Positions 1 through 12,433 of a DNA stretch of 64,000 nucleotides are shown piece by piece. Both the position numbers and the translations under genes were made by a program. The stretch is from Anniella stebbinsi (lineage: Eukaryota > Chordata > Lepidosauria > Squamata > Anniellidae). The DNA lies in NCBI GenBank assembly GCA_029215795.1, contig JARDYH010000002.1, positions 62,101,001 through 62,165,000 of the forward strand, in the 5' to 3' direction. The notes under the pieces are model-generated. The model saw only the letters and a program-made list of their open reading frames with translations. It made no database searches and was not told the origin of the DNA. Position 1 is the first letter of the stretch, and each line of letters opens with the position of its first letter.

Positions 1-2174
1 ATGATACACAAAGGACGCTGAAGGAAGACAAACCCAGTCTTGTACAAATTTGGAACTCTTCAACGTAACAATCATAAGAGAAGATAATACAATGTGAATT
101 TGAGATATTTATGAAACTGCAGTTCTTCTTGTTTGTAACAGTTAAGGCAACATTAACATCACCTCTGGAGATAGTTAGGCACATTCTGGAACCATAACAA
201 TTTTTCCCCTTAGTCACAGTTCTGAATATATGAAAATAGGCAGATCATTTGGAATGCTGTGAACATAAATTAATTGATAGTGTTTATGAGGCATTGGGAA
301 AACAGAGTCTCTTAGCAGTGTATTCTACTGTATACCTAACTATTACAAAGTTTACAGGTTTTGGTATATGGTGCTCCTCAAAGTATGGACCATACTATGG
401 CACCTGCATGTCTGAAATCACTGTTCAATTCCATTTCAGGTGAACAATAAGTAGTCTTGGTACAAATCTCTATAGGCAATTTTACATGCCACAAATCTGG
501 CCCAAGTTCACTCCAACGCAGAAGTACTTAGTGTGTATTATATGACAAGTGAATTCAGTAAACACGGAGCAAAATGATGGGTAAAGAATAAAACTATTCA
601 AATCAAGATGAACTTAAGTAGCTGTTTATTACGTGAATGCCACTTTGTTTACTTAATTCATGCATAATGAACATTTGGTCAGCCTGAGCAAATGTGGTAC
701 GAAATTTCAGAATGAAAACTTGCACAGGCAGTCTTGAAAAAATATTAATGGTGCTCTGTTTGGAACTACCCTTGACAATGGGAAGCTTCAGGTAGTGAGG
801 AAAATGGTCATCTGCTCCTATCCAAGAAGAATATTGGTGCTGTAATAACCTCCATGTATACTTCCACATTGCTCTGTGTGTACATAAGTGCTTCCACGGA
901 TTTTTGGATGAGGCCAATAGTGAAAAAGGTGTCTTTTCCTGAAGTGACACTTAAAAAATGATTCAGATATCTGGAATTAATGAGTTTATTCATTCCATTT
1001 ATCGATGGATCCCCCTTTAGCTGAATAATAGCTATTTGGGGTGGAGGGGAGCAAAAACATTGGATTACTGTAGTTGAATCAGGTCTGTGAGTTTTGATAC
1101 ATATTTACAGCCATGTGAAAAACAGATCCTAATCATTTAAAACACACACACCCTTGACATTTTACATCTACAATGCCCTGTGTGTAGTGTCTCATATGAC
1201 TACAAACCACAGTCTTGTCCTTTGATTTGTTTTCTATCAAGCTTTCCCTTAAATGCAAGATAATGAAATCAATAGGAAGACATGCAGGTTATGGATGGTG
1301 ATGGTATGAGCAAGCAAACATGTGATAAAATTCGTAATTACTTTCCTGTAAACAAAGGAAAGGATGTGTTCCTTTTATTAAGTGAACACTGGTTGCTTGA
1401 TTCTATGGATGCTTGCAGACAATGACCACTACACCAGCAAAGTGTAAGCTGATTGGAAAACTAATTGTAGTCAAAATGCTATGTATTGGCACTTCGTGAC
1501 CTTTGTTTTGATTCTCACCCATTGTCCTTTCTCTATCCACTTGTGATTAGTGGACATTGACTGGCAAGGGCTGTAGTAGGTGCCAACTCTATCAGTGATT
1601 GCCTGGTTTGTGTATTCCCTGTGTTTTGGGTTCATATATTTGTTCATCGTTCCCAACACTTTTCAAGGGCAATTCTTTTTAACTTCCAAACAATGCTTAG
1701 AACACCAGGCATCTAATTCACAAATGGATCTTCCAAAGCTGAGTTAGACGCCAGGAGTTGTTCGGACATTAATAAGAATTGCCTTTGATGAAGAGACATT
1801 CTGAAATGCATCAGTCGGGAACCATAAACATTGGTGCAACTGTGTTTTTTTTGCTTTTACATCTGTTTTAATCCCTTTTGCTGTTCTTAATACATTTGGC
1901 CAATGAATCCCTATTTCTGTCAAAATTGTGCTTAGCCCTCTCTGCTCTTGGTGTGTCGCCTAATTGATTAGTGCAACATTTGCATTGTGCAAATGTCCTG
2001 ACCTGTGAAGCTGCAGGAGTACAAATGTATCCAATTCTATCCACTTTCCCCCACGCATGGAAGAGCTTTGCTGTAACAAAGAGAGTCACCAATTCTTTTT
2101 TTAAAATCTGCAGTGTATTCCAATTTATGTTATTTTAGTAGTAATCCAGAAAGAAGAACTAGGAGACAAATTAT
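1..2174. other. Downstream flank of SEMA6A, no gene recognised
   Basis: This AT-rich stretch lies beyond the candidate SEMA6A polyadenylation signal. The open frames are short and show no recognisable family. It may be intergenic, or it may hold a longer alternative 3' UTR, since further AATAAA-type signals exist on the minus strand (for example near 1374 and 624). I see no clear repeat in it. Confidence 0.4.
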
Positions 2175-2192
2175 AAGGTAGAACAGTCTGGT

Positions 2193-2198
2193 TTTATT
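2193..2198 (-). promoter_or_regulatory. SEMA6A: Candidate polyadenylation signal (AATAAA)
   Basis: The plus strand reads TTTATT, so the minus strand reads AATAAA, about 2.99 kb past the SEMA6A stop. On the minus strand a U-rich stretch follows within about 30-60 nt, as expected for a cleavage site. This is a choice among several hexamers and was not confirmed. Confidence 0.35.
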
Positions 2199-2485
2199 AC
2201 TTTATGTCATCAAGAGACTTTTTTTTTCTTCCCTTGTCATTTTTTTTCTTTTTCTGTTTTTAAAATCTTTTTTTCCTTTCCTTTTTGTTTTTACAACATA
2301 CATTAAATTGTGAATCAGATGTTAGGGAGTTGTGGAGATGAAGGGAAGTTGGTGACATCACAATATTTTACATCTTTACAACAAATGAGAGTCTGACTTT
2401 GTTGTGTCTACCAGTGTATAGCAAGGGTGGAAAGCAAAGGCACACGTAGGTCTAAGAACCTCTTCACGCAAAGGGATGGAAGGTG

Positions 2486-2511
2486 GTGTGTGTGTGTGTG
2501 TGTGTGTGTGT
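2486..2511. repeat. (TG)n microsatellite
   Basis: An uninterrupted run of GT dinucleotides followed by a G-rich tract. It lies inside the probable SEMA6A 3' UTR and would read as CA repeats in the transcript. Confidence 0.9.
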
Positions 2512-5184
2512 GTTGGGGGGATGGGGGATAAGAAAAAGGAAGGATTTGAACACAAAAACCACACACAAGTACAAAATGGGCATCTCAAGGTCAACCCAGT
2601 CGTTGGCGTGATATATATTACAAAGGCAGATCCCTGTACAAAGCTGCAGTGATTATTCATTTCTACATTATGGCAGAATGCTTTGCTAAGATGTAGCAAG
2701 GGGGCACTGTGCCCTTTGGAACTCCAGGGGGTTGAGCTTGGAGGGAAAAAAGCTGCCTTGCTCGTTTTTTGTTTCCTGACGATTCCCTTGCCACCTGCAG
2801 ATTAGGAAGAAATTAGCAAAACAACAATACAAAACGAAAACCCTAACAGAAGCATTGCTTTGACTTTAGTATGCATAGTTCACTGATGGTGAACAGACCA
2901 ATTCAGGTAAGGAGGTGGAGAGAATATGCAAGCACCCTTGTTACACACTTTGGTTTCGATCATCCAGACTTTCTAAACGACCACTTGTGTGCTGCTAACC
3001 AACTTGAAGAATTTCCTTTTTGTTTTGTTAATGCACAAACAAAATGCCCCACTTCCAAAATCCAGCAAAATAAATCCAAATGAAGTATAAAAAATTTTCT
3101 CTTTAAAAAATGCCCCCCCCCCCAAGAAATCCACACTGAAACAACAACACCCTCCCTCCGAAACATTCTGTTCAGGCAATATAAAACACACACATCCCCC
3201 CTTTTTTTTGCTACAACATGTTGACATAGTTATAGTAACAGATTAAAACCCAAATCTATACTTGTGCACAAATGACTGAGACACTGTCAAAACATACATC
3301 CCACACGCACTCCGTGCACCCACACGTATCCCCCACCCCAACAAATGGGAACAAATCAAATCAAATCAAAGTTGGATTTCCTCCTTCTGGGTTTGCTTTA
3401 CTGTAGCAGTTATTCAGAAACAGCAGGAGCCAGCCTGCTTTATACTAATTTCCATTTCATTTCATGTGCTGTACATGCGCTACACATGTACACCTGGGGT
3501 CTTTCTGCCAGACAGCTAACTGCACATAGCACTCATCTCCAGTGGACACACCATGACTTCTTTGCTGGTTATGAATAATAATGTAACACTTTGCTGAAAT
3601 GATATTAAAATATGCAGGTAAAAGGAAACGCTGCCCATAACACAACGTCTCTACTGCCAGCAGAACCCAAGGGTAGTTTGAGAACCAAAGTGGGCACAAC
3701 TAGGAAATCAAACTGAAGCCATCTGTTATTGTTGCCACCCTGTCTCATTGTGGGCCAGAGAAGTATTATTACAGCAACCACAACATTCTTCCATGAACTG
3801 TGCATCTTCCAGTTCTCCACGGCAGTAATTAAAGATGGAGATAAATAAATACCTGATTTATTCCGAAGAGAGTGGGCAAAGTTGTACATACTACAGCTCA
3901 CAAACATACACAACTGAGGGTGTAAGGCACAAATTTACATGTGGAAGAAGACAGGTTATTCACAGATGTATTCCCACAAAAACAAACAAACAAACAAAAA
4001 ACCCAACTCAACCCAACCCCGTGCAGTAAGACCATAAGTTATGCATGGCAAAAGCCTGCATATGAATGAGTCCACACTGTTTGTGGATTTTCATTTGCCA
4101 TCTCACATGCAAGGGTGAAATGAGATGGCAGAGAACAAGCTAGTACCTTCAGAGGAAGTATTAGCTACTGACAACCCCACCCCCCAACCCAAAATGTGTT
4201 CACAGCAATGGGGCAGCTTTCGAAGAGCTTCCTCTGCAGGACGTTATTCTAGGAAGGGGATTTGGGTATGGGTATGGGTGGGAGTTTGCTTCTTTGTTTG
4301 CTGCCTGCCACAGAGGCTGGAAGGCCAGCCAGAAAAATTAATTCACTTTGAAATAAATACTCCCCCCCACATTTTTTTCCAGAAAGAGATCAGAGAGTCC
4401 AAACACAAAGTTCAGAATTCCACCTCCAACGTATTTAACTCAGTGAATTTATTGGAAAAATAAAAAGAGTTTTAATTACTCCAGTTAATGGATTTCATGT
4501 TAAATAGGAATAATTTTCAATGTATTTTGTTTTGTTTTTCCTTCTGGAGAGAGCTGCTCATATGATGATATGCAGAAGTAATTTCCTTAGGAATTAAAAA
4601 AAAAGACAAAAAGGATGAACAATAAATAATAGGAGTTATTTGCGTTAACAGTCACATGTTATTAAAAGATAAGAGTAGTAGAAACCTATGACAGAGTTGT
4701 TGCCCAACACGGCAATCTGCTATAACCAAATGGCTGTAACACTGATGGGCATTTCACAGTACCTGCACATAGTAAATGTCTGCCACAGTTCAGTTAGAGT
4801 TAGCTTTATCAATGAATCCTTTAGTTGGCATTGGTTTTTCTTTTCCCCATTCCTTTTGCTTTCAAAGTATTCATTTCCCAGTCCTGGGATTCACTGTGCA
4901 GTTGAGAGAGAAGTATCACAGTCAGTATTCATGTGTGTGCTTTTGGCTCAATGTTTGTGGTTAGTCTGTTGAGTAAAGAACTGTTGCATCGTGGGGGTGG
5001 GTCCTACGGTGGCAAACCATGGATTGCATGGCCCGATTGTTAAACAATATTCCACTTTTCCCAGAGAGCAATACATCCACAGGTTTAGCAGCTTCCTGGT
5101 CACTTGAAACTAGCATTACGGGTGCCGACCACTGGCTTTAAGGGCATGCTCGGGTCACCTGCTGTCCCCCCCACCCCACGGTGA

Positions 5185-6374
5185 TTATGTACATGGATCA
5201 TTAGGCTTCATGGATGCTGAAAGAGGGGAAAAGGATGGTTTGGGGGGTACATCTGGTTTTAACGAGGGTGTGCGTTTCAACCCTGATCTTGTCAGCGAGT
5301 TGTATGTGGTGAGACTGGGCTGCCTAGATACAGTCACGGTCTGACCCTGAGCAACGTGGACTTGTATAGAGTCCACCCTCTGTGGGGCAGGAGGGGGGTT
5401 GTCTCCCCTGCCAAAGCTCTGATTTCTCGAAAGGTGGGAGGAATTAGAAGAATTTGTATTATTTCTTTTGAGAGTCGAAGTCTGGTGATTTCTCGTAAGC
5501 GAGTTCGTAGGGTAGTTTCTCTTGTAGTCCACGTTATAAGCAGAAGAATGCATTTCCAATCGCTTGCCCAGACCGCTCTGAGCGAGAGAGGCCCCAGGGG
5601 GCCCCAGGGAGGCTTCCCTCTGGGGTACTTTTGGGGGCATGCTATCCAGGTTTTCCACCAAGTTCACGCCATGGTTGGGGCTTTTGCCGCTGAGATGCTC
5701 TTTGATGGTTTTGTACTCAAGGGTGGTGTTTTGGTCCTCCATGGCCATCTGTGCCACGTCGCTCATTTTCGGCTGATCAACGTACTCATGCTGATAGCCT
5801 TGTTGAGAGATGGGCAGGACCACAACACTTGGGATGTGGCTGGGAGAGGCCCTGAGAGGCAGATCTGTGGGGATCACAGGGGACACCATAGGGGGGATAT
5901 CTTTTGTGCAGGCGTTGATGAGGTTCTGGTTCCTCTCCCAGTCTCTGCTGCCACGGCTGGGCTTCCTCTTATGCTGAAGTGTCGGGGTGGATTCTGGGGT
6001 TGGGAGAGCAGCCAAGTCCAGGTGATGTTGGTCGGCCTTGATGAGCATCTTGGCTGTGCTGCCGGGGGTGGCGAGTTTGCCGTTGTGCATCAGGGGAGTG
6101 AGAATGGCTTCAGGCTTGGGCTCTTTGGACTGAGTGTCCCCAAAGAGGCCGCTGAGCTTGGTGACACTGCTCATGGAGCCCCGGCGGGACTGGCCCAGCT
6201 CCTTCTCCTTCCTCTGCACAATGGCCACATCTCTGCGCCGGTGGTCGCAGACGCAGTAGACAATGATCCCCGAGAAGACAGCCCCCATGACAAAGGCAAG
6301 AATGACTGCAATGGCCAGGAGGGTGACAGGCACCAGCTGATCATGCCCTTTGAGATAACTCTCACGAATCACTC
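5185..6374 (-). CDS. SEMA6A: Semaphorin 6A, terminal coding exon (transmembrane helix and cytoplasmic tail)
   Basis: SEMA6A is a single-pass membrane semaphorin that signals through class A plexins in axon guidance, neuronal migration and vascular growth. This last coding exon supplies a short juxtamembrane stretch (VIRESYLKGHD), one hydrophobic helix (about residues 14-42 of the exon product), then a long Ser/Thr/Pro-rich cytoplasmic tail. The tail has the family's RRGSMSSVTKLSGLFGD segment, SIPS-type serine clusters, and the proline-rich PPPAPQ and PPKPSF motifs; it ends in KPNDPCT and TAA. In mammals the equivalent tail contains a zyxin-like region reported to bind the Ena/VASP-like protein EVL. 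On the minus strand the exon opens after TTTGTTGCAG at 6375, giving a split Gly codon that matches the donor of the exon at 37437-37601. Length is 395 full codons plus stop. No frameshift or internal stop is seen. There is no start codon because it is an internal gene segment. Confidence 0.97.
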
Positions 6375-6794
6375 CTGCAACAAACATCACAAAGTGGTAA
6401 GCAGAAAAGTACAGTGGGGAGGGGAAGGGTCATGATCAGAATCAATCATTTTACAGACATTCACTAGATGTGCCTCTTCTGTTCTGTGACCATCTTAAAA
6501 TAACTCTTTTTTGATTGCAAACACTTCAAAGGTACTTGGATGTGGCTACAGTGGCCCAGTATAGAGTGCTACTCTACTATCCAATAACTGGCCAAGTAAT
6601 TCAAAGAGCTTCTGGGGTGTGCCCAATGGGATGTTTTGGACATTTTGTCTCCGAACAGCAGACCCACTCCCCACTCCTTCCCCCCTTGTCACAATCACAA
6701 ACCATTTTTGAAAGGTCCCTGTTTCAAAAATGGTCTGCCACATGGCATGCTTGGTTGCAGTTTAAGAAGCCTAAAGCCCTTGTACACACAGAGC

Positions 6795-6955
6795 TAGTCA
6801 GAACCATGGCGTGGGAAGGGATTGTAGAGACCATCTAGTCCAACCCACTATTTAGTGCAGGCTCTGCAGGATGTACCTACAACATCCCTGACAGAGGGCC
6901 CTTCAGACCCTGCTTAATAGAATCATATTGTTTTTTTGGGCCCTAGAAGGAGAAG
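6795..6955 (-). mobile_element. CR1-like LINE 3' fragment (old)
   Basis: The segment reading 'gagaccatctagtccaaccc' followed by a cysteine-codon-poor decayed stretch and 'agaatcat' resembles the non-coding antisense face of CR1 3' ends. It is short and diverged, so family assignment is tentative. Confidence 0.45.
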
Positions 6956-9139
6956 GAAATCCCTGCTGCAGATAGTCTGAATCATATATAGTTGAACCCT
7001 GGCAAAAGTGTAGCTTATTCTTTAAAGAAAACTCACCCCCTATTTCAAGTGTCTTTTGCAGTCAAATTATTTAAAAAACAAAACAAAAAATCCTGTCTTT
7101 CTGAACAATTTTGTTTCAGTAATCTTAAATGCTTTAGCAGTGAAACTGGGTCATTCACTGATATCAAGAAACAATGCTTGCACAATCCACTCCACTATGG
7201 ACAAAGTGTGTAGGGGACAATGGAGGAGGAAACAAAGGGTAATATGGAAAACCACAGAACATACCCACCCACATGGCCTCCGTTTGAACCTCTTACAAAG
7301 GAAAGCTCCTTATAACCTAGCACCCCCTCCCATTCCATGTATGGAATCTGATCAGATTGACAGTTGAATCTTAGTTCAACTCTAAAATAACAGGTCAGTG
7401 TCTTCCACTATACCAGAAGATGGTATGCTAGCTTAGTAGCCACATGGCAGGCCACGTGGGCCACACATTTTGCTGCTGCTCCCTGGATCCCCAGCATCTG
7501 ATGCTTGAGGCAGCCACTTCACTCTGCCTAATGGTAGAGCTAATTATGTGGGTTTTGGGAGAGGGGGAATGGGCGAGACATCAAAGCCCCCTCTTCCCTC
7601 TCCAAACAGATATTGACAGTGTTGACTGATGCAAAGATGCATGCAGCATCACTTGCGCAACCCAATCTTGTGCATGTGTATTTCTGGATCAAAGGCCATG
7701 AAGAATTGGAAAGACCATTCTACCTCAGTCCCTTCTGCTTAAAGCATGTGCTTTATACAGTAAATAGGGATTGTGCCAAAATAGTATGGTCAAAGAGTGG
7801 ATGAGCTGTTCCTTTCTATGCATAGATAGCTTCTAATATAAACCAGGATCTCTGTGTGAACATCCAACAATGTCAGGTGTGTGATTTCTTACCCTCTAAA
7901 AAAGAAGGTTGATTACATAACCCAGACACTATTTGATCGATGTTCACATGGAGAGCCCAGAGGTTGTCTGCGTGGTAGTGGGATTCTCCACCATTCTCTT
8001 TCAGTGCTGCTCTAGCTAAATATAGACCAGGGCTACATAATGAAGAACTAGAACTGTTAGATCATAAAGGAATACAACTGTTTTGCTTAAACATGTCCTA
8101 AATCACCACCATATTTTGGAGATCATCTGAATACAAGTATATTAAAAGCTGCTATTATTAAATACAAAAATATCCTTACTGCAGCAGAGAGACAATGAGA
8201 TTGGTAATACTGCATGACAAGGCTTTCTAGAAGATACAGATCATTCACAGAATGAGTTGGAATTGAATTTTAACGTAGCTTGCATGCAAACTATCCCCAA
8301 ATAATAAAGCAACAGAGCTCCAGTCTTATGAAAATCTTAGATAAACTGGCCTGTAGAATCATTACTTCTATGGAAATAATTGCTGTCCTTCTATGAAAAA
8401 AACTATGTATGCATACATGTTATATTTGCATACAAAGATGGAACTAATGATTTTTGAAAGTTGAAATGCTTTCTGAAACCATTTTGTTTTGTTTTGAAAT
8501 GAGTTTTCCATGGAAATTATTGTGCTGTGATGACAATTTCTATAAGGTGTGAACAGCAAGGGGAGTTTCCCCCCTTTCAAACTGTTTTCAGTCATCTCAT
8601 GGGCATGTATCAACTCACAGTGCACATGGGGAATTGTTTGTTTCCAAGGGCTTCCATGCCAAAACCTCTCTGCATGGGAAAAGCTTATAGCCTAGGAACA
8701 AGGCTGGACATAAAAGTATCTTTCCACATGCAGGGAGATTCTGGCATGAGGGCACAATCAAACAAGCATAGCTCCATGTGCAATGTGCAGTGGAATAAGC
8801 CATATGGCAGTATTACCTCCTTGCCTAAATATTCAAATTGGTTCTGAGTGAGGGAGAAACAAGTTCCTGCAGAAACTAATGCATCTGCTTATAATGGCAG
8901 AGGTTATAGTTCTATGACTACGGGACAATTCAAACGTTAATGGGAATAGGGACCTTCAACTCATGGTGGGGAGCAGGATTACATTTCACTCACTGTGTCA
9001 AGAAAACCACATGTGAAACAGATGTCCCCATATACAGATGTAAATGAGATTTGCAATTATTTCATTAATCCCCCTTTCCCAAAAGGAAAACTGGAGGGAA
9101 AACAAAAATCTGGTGAACTGTATAATTACATGTGTGGAT

Positions 9140-9380
9140 GCCCGGCTCACACACAGGGAATGTAAGAAGAGCATCACAGTAAAAGGCCTATCAAGTCCAG
9201 CATTCTCTTTCACACAGTAGCCAATCAGATACCTGTAAGAAGTGCCATTTAAAGCCATCTAAGTGGGTGGCTGTCACCACACCATGTGCTAATGAATCCC
9301 ATGGTTCAACTATGCGCTGTGTGAAGGAGTCCTTCCTTTTGTCTGTTCTGAATTTCCTGCCAATCAGCTTCATTGGAAGA
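9140..9380 (-). mobile_element. CR1/L3-like LINE fragment, antisense
   Basis: The stretch with 'tcaagtccagcattctct', 'aaagccatctaagtgggtgg' and 'gtgtgaaggagtccttcctt' is a widespread sauropsid LINE segment seen here in reverse. The minus strand encodes a decayed frame with KFRTDKRKDSFTQR, typical of this group's C-terminal or 3' region. A related sense fragment lies 200 bp to the right. Confidence 0.6.
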
Positions 9381-9559
9381 CACTGTTCTGGTGCTATGAG
9401 AGAGGGAGAAAAACCTCTCCTCTTCTACTGCCTTATTATATACATAGGATTCCAAGTGCGGTCACAGTATAGACTGATGTAAAGAGAGTATTCCTGGAGG
9501 AGAAGGCTACCAATGGATACTAGTCCTGATAGCTGTGTGCTACCTCCAGTATCAGAGGA

Positions 9560-9742
9560 GGTAAGTCTATGTATACCAGTTGCTGGGGAACATGGGCAGG
9601 AGGGTGCTATTGTACTCATGTCCTGCTTGTGGGTTTCCCACCAACAGCTGGTTGGCCACTGTGTGAACAGGATGCTGGACTACATGAACTCTTGGTCTAA
9701 TCTAGAACGGCCTTTCTTATGTTCTTATGATATTGGCAGTTT
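9560..9742 (+). mobile_element. CR1/L3-like LINE 3' end, sense
   Basis: The sequence 'gtcctgcttgtgggtttccc' through 'ttcttatgttcttatg' is the 3' terminus of a common sauropsid CR1-type LINE. The short repeated tail (ttcttatg twice) is typical of that group. An antisense relative lies at 23285-23410. Confidence 0.6.
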
Positions 9743-10821
9743 TATTTTCAATCCCTTTCCTAATGTGGAAACTGGCTTTTGTCAGGGACCTTTAGGAAAG
9801 TGTGGAGTGTTTCCTGTTCAGGATTCCAGCTGCTCCATTATATTCTTCTTCCGTTCTAGTTTTCCTTTCCACCAGCAGCTATCAGTCAGTATTCCATGGC
9901 CACTGAGCAGACTCAGTCCTTATTGGACTGATCCCCAGTTAGGTTTTCCTTCTTAAAGGTGAAGTGCTCCCTGTTCAAAATCACAGCCACTCCATTCCAT
10001 TCCCTTCAGTTTTCCTTCCTACTCCCAGTATTCTGTTCCTACTGAACCTAATCAGTCCTCATTGGGCTATCTTGGGGGTTTCCCCCCATCTAGCCTGCTG
10101 ATACCAACTTCTTGAGTGTATGTGTGGCATTTGTTGGGAACACTGCAACCTCAGCTGCAAGTTATACGAAAGGGACAGTGTTGCAGTGGGGTAGTTAATG
10201 CATGGGAATTTTGGGCATAACTATTTCCAGGGACACTACAGCCTACAGTATAGCTTCCTGCTCCCCCTTCCTTCCCTTCACCACTTTCCCTTCATCCATT
10301 GCTGGGAGCACATGGCTTTCTCTCTCTCTCTGCCTGTGTAATGGAACACAAAATGGACTGAACAAACTCCTTTTGAAATCCTATGCTGTACCTTTATTTA
10401 TATGCAAGAATATTTGTGAGCAAACAGTTTTTCTTTCTTCACGAAAGAAAGATGTAGTCTTGTTTTTAGCCTATGTGTACATCTGGGACTGGTAAATGCT
10501 CATTCTGTTTGCCTTTTTGTTTTTCCCTGCTAACTGCCTTTCTAACAGGAGGCAGCAATACCAAATAATACCACCAGTGTTTAGGCTACATAAGTAACCA
10601 CACTCAGAGGCTGAAGACTGGAAACAGAGGGAAAGACATTGCCTCTGCCAATGAACCTGCCATGCTCCACTGCAATTTATGCACGGTTCCAGAATCACAC
10701 AGAGGAGATAAGCAGGCTCACTAAGTCTGAACTGCCCCTACAAAAGTTGGTTTTAAGAAGTCATAAGTGTTCTTGGTTCCAAAGAAATCACTGGTGCCAT
10801 GCACAAGAAGAAGGCCTAACT

Positions 10822-11140
10822 TAGGCTGACCATATGAAAAGGAGGACAGGGCTCATGTAATTTTAACAGTTGCAGAGAAAAGGGAATTTCAGCTGGCATC
10901 ATTTGTATGCAATTAGTACCTGGTGAAATTCCCTCTTCATCACTACAGTTAAAGGTGCAGGCACTATACTAGAGTGACATATACAAAAGAAGGCAGGGCC
11001 CCTGCAACTTTAACAGTTGTAACTAAGAGGGAATTTCACCAGGAACTAATTGCATACAAATGACACTGGCTGAAATTCCCTTTTCTCTACAACTCTTTAA
11101 GTTACATGAGCCCTGTCCTCCTTTTCATATGGTCAGCCTA
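10822..11140. mobile_element. Foldback hAT-like MITE, copy 1 (TAGGCTGACC subfamily)
   Basis: It starts TAGGCTGACCATATGAAAAG and ends with the reverse complement, CTTTTCATATGGTCAGCCTA. The interior is doubly palindromic: each 160-bp half is itself a hairpin. The flanks give CCTAACT on both sides, seven bases of an expected 8-bp duplication. It has no coding capacity; short open frames across it are by-products of the repeat. Confidence 0.9.
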
Positions 11141-11421
11141 CCTAACTAGAGTTTTAAACTATGATAGATCTTTTCACTGCTAAGCTAAGTATAATTTCTC
11201 TAGCTTCACTGTTGCTAAAAATGCCACGAGACATACTACGATGCATGTGACTGTTCCCACGGTGAAGTTATTAGCACACATCTGTAGGAAAGAGACTCAA
11301 GAGAGACTGGGAGCCTTACAAAAGGGCTCAGTGTTTTTCTTTTTTCTTTTTATCACACGAAGTCTGAGAGACCAAAATAGTCTCAACATGTTACAAGCCT
11401 GAGTTTGTCTTGTCTGTAATC

Positions 11422-11423
<2 letters not shown>

Positions 11424-11470
<47 letters not shown>
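11424..11470. repeat. (GA)n microsatellite
   Basis: A run of more than twenty uninterrupted GA dinucleotides. Confidence 0.95.
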
Positions 11471-11476
<6 letters not shown>

Positions 11477-11711
11477 AACACCAAGGGAACCCTTAGTGTC
11501 TGAGCTCTATAAAAATAGATTCTGGAGTAGGTTAGACGGGGAAGGCAAGTCTGGAACTCCAGTGGAATCCTTGCTATGGTTCATTCATTGGTGAAAGAAA
11601 ACAAACAAGCCTGTCTTTGTGGCATTACTACATCCCTCCAACACTTCACAAATGAAAACAGAGACATTCTTGTACACTTATAATTACCCCTCCTCTCACA
11701 TCAAGTATCGT

Positions 11712-12030
11712 TAGGCTGACCATATGAAAAGGAGGACAGGGCTCCTGTAACTTTAACAGTTGTAGAGAAAAGGGAATGTCAGCCAGTGTCATTTGTATGC
11801 AATTACTCCTGGTGATATTCCCTCTTCATCACAACAGTTAAAGTTGCAGGGGCCCTACCTTCTTTTGTATCTGGTCACTCTAGTATAGTGCCTGCAACTT
11901 TAACTGTTGTGATGAAGAGGGAATATCACCAGGAACTAATTGCATATAAATGACCCTGGCTGAAATTCCCTTTTCTCTACAACTGTTAAAGTTATATGAG
12001 CCCTGTCCTCCTTTTCATATGGTCAGCCTA
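11712..12030. mobile_element. Foldback hAT-like MITE, copy 2, with perfect 8-bp target duplication
   Basis: Ends TAGGCTGACCATATG and CATATGGTCAGCCTA are exact inverted repeats. The 8-bp duplication AGTATCGT is perfect (11704-11711 and 12031-12038), which supports hAT-type transposition. The centre, near 11870-11885, retains a degenerate internal copy of the terminus, GGTCACTCTAGTATAGTGCC, showing that the element is two hairpin units joined. Confidence 0.95.
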
Positions 12031-12113
12031 AGTATCGTGGCCTGAGGTCATCTTCTTTCCTGCCATGAGATACAGTTGAAGGCTCTACATCGTCCTGCTA
12101 TATGCAGTATTAC

Positions 12114-12433
12114 TAGGGTAACCATATGAAAAGGAGGACAGGGCTCCTGTATTTTTAACAGTTGCATAGAAAAGGGAATTTCAGCAGGTGTCATTTCTAT
12201 GCATGCAGCACCTGGTGAAACTCCCTCTTCATCACAACAGTTAAAGCTGCAGGAGCCCTGCCCTCTTGACTAGATACAAAAGAGGACAGGGCTCCTTCAG
12301 CTTTAACTGTTGTAATGAAGAGGGAGTTTCACCAGGGGCTGCATGCATACCAATGACACCTGCTGAAATTCCCTTTTCAATACAACTGTTAAAGATACAG
12401 GAGACCTGTTCTCCTTTCTATATGGTCACCCTA
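12114..12433. mobile_element. Foldback hAT-like MITE, copy 3 (TAGGGTGACC subfamily)
   Basis: It starts TAGGGTAACCATATGAAAAG and ends ATATGGTCACCCTA. It is 320 bp long with the same doubly palindromic plan. It belongs to a second subfamily with GCACCTGGTGAAA-type arms and the shorter centre CTTGACTAGATACAAAAG. It lies only 84 bp from copy 2. No clean target duplication is seen. Confidence 0.9.

Larger units (their letters stand above)
2175..5184 (-). other. SEMA6A: Probable SEMA6A 3' UTR
   Basis: The sequence follows the SEMA6A stop codon directly on the minus strand. It contains no further coding exon and ends, by inference, just past an AATAAA hexamer at 2193-2198. The implied 3.0-kb length is similar to what I recall for the mammalian SEMA6A 3' UTR. 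It holds a (TG)n run near 2486-2511, C-rich homopolymers near 3113-3123, and a short (AATCA)n run near 3351-3371. The distal end is uncertain because other AATAAA-type hexamers lie both inside and beyond the interval. Confidence 0.5.

Noticed and set aside
5356..6435. 359-codon plus-strand open frame opposite the SEMA6A last exon
   Set aside because: It is the exact antisense of the SEMA6A cytoplasmic tail, shows no family features, and follows from the GC-rich codon use of the real exon.
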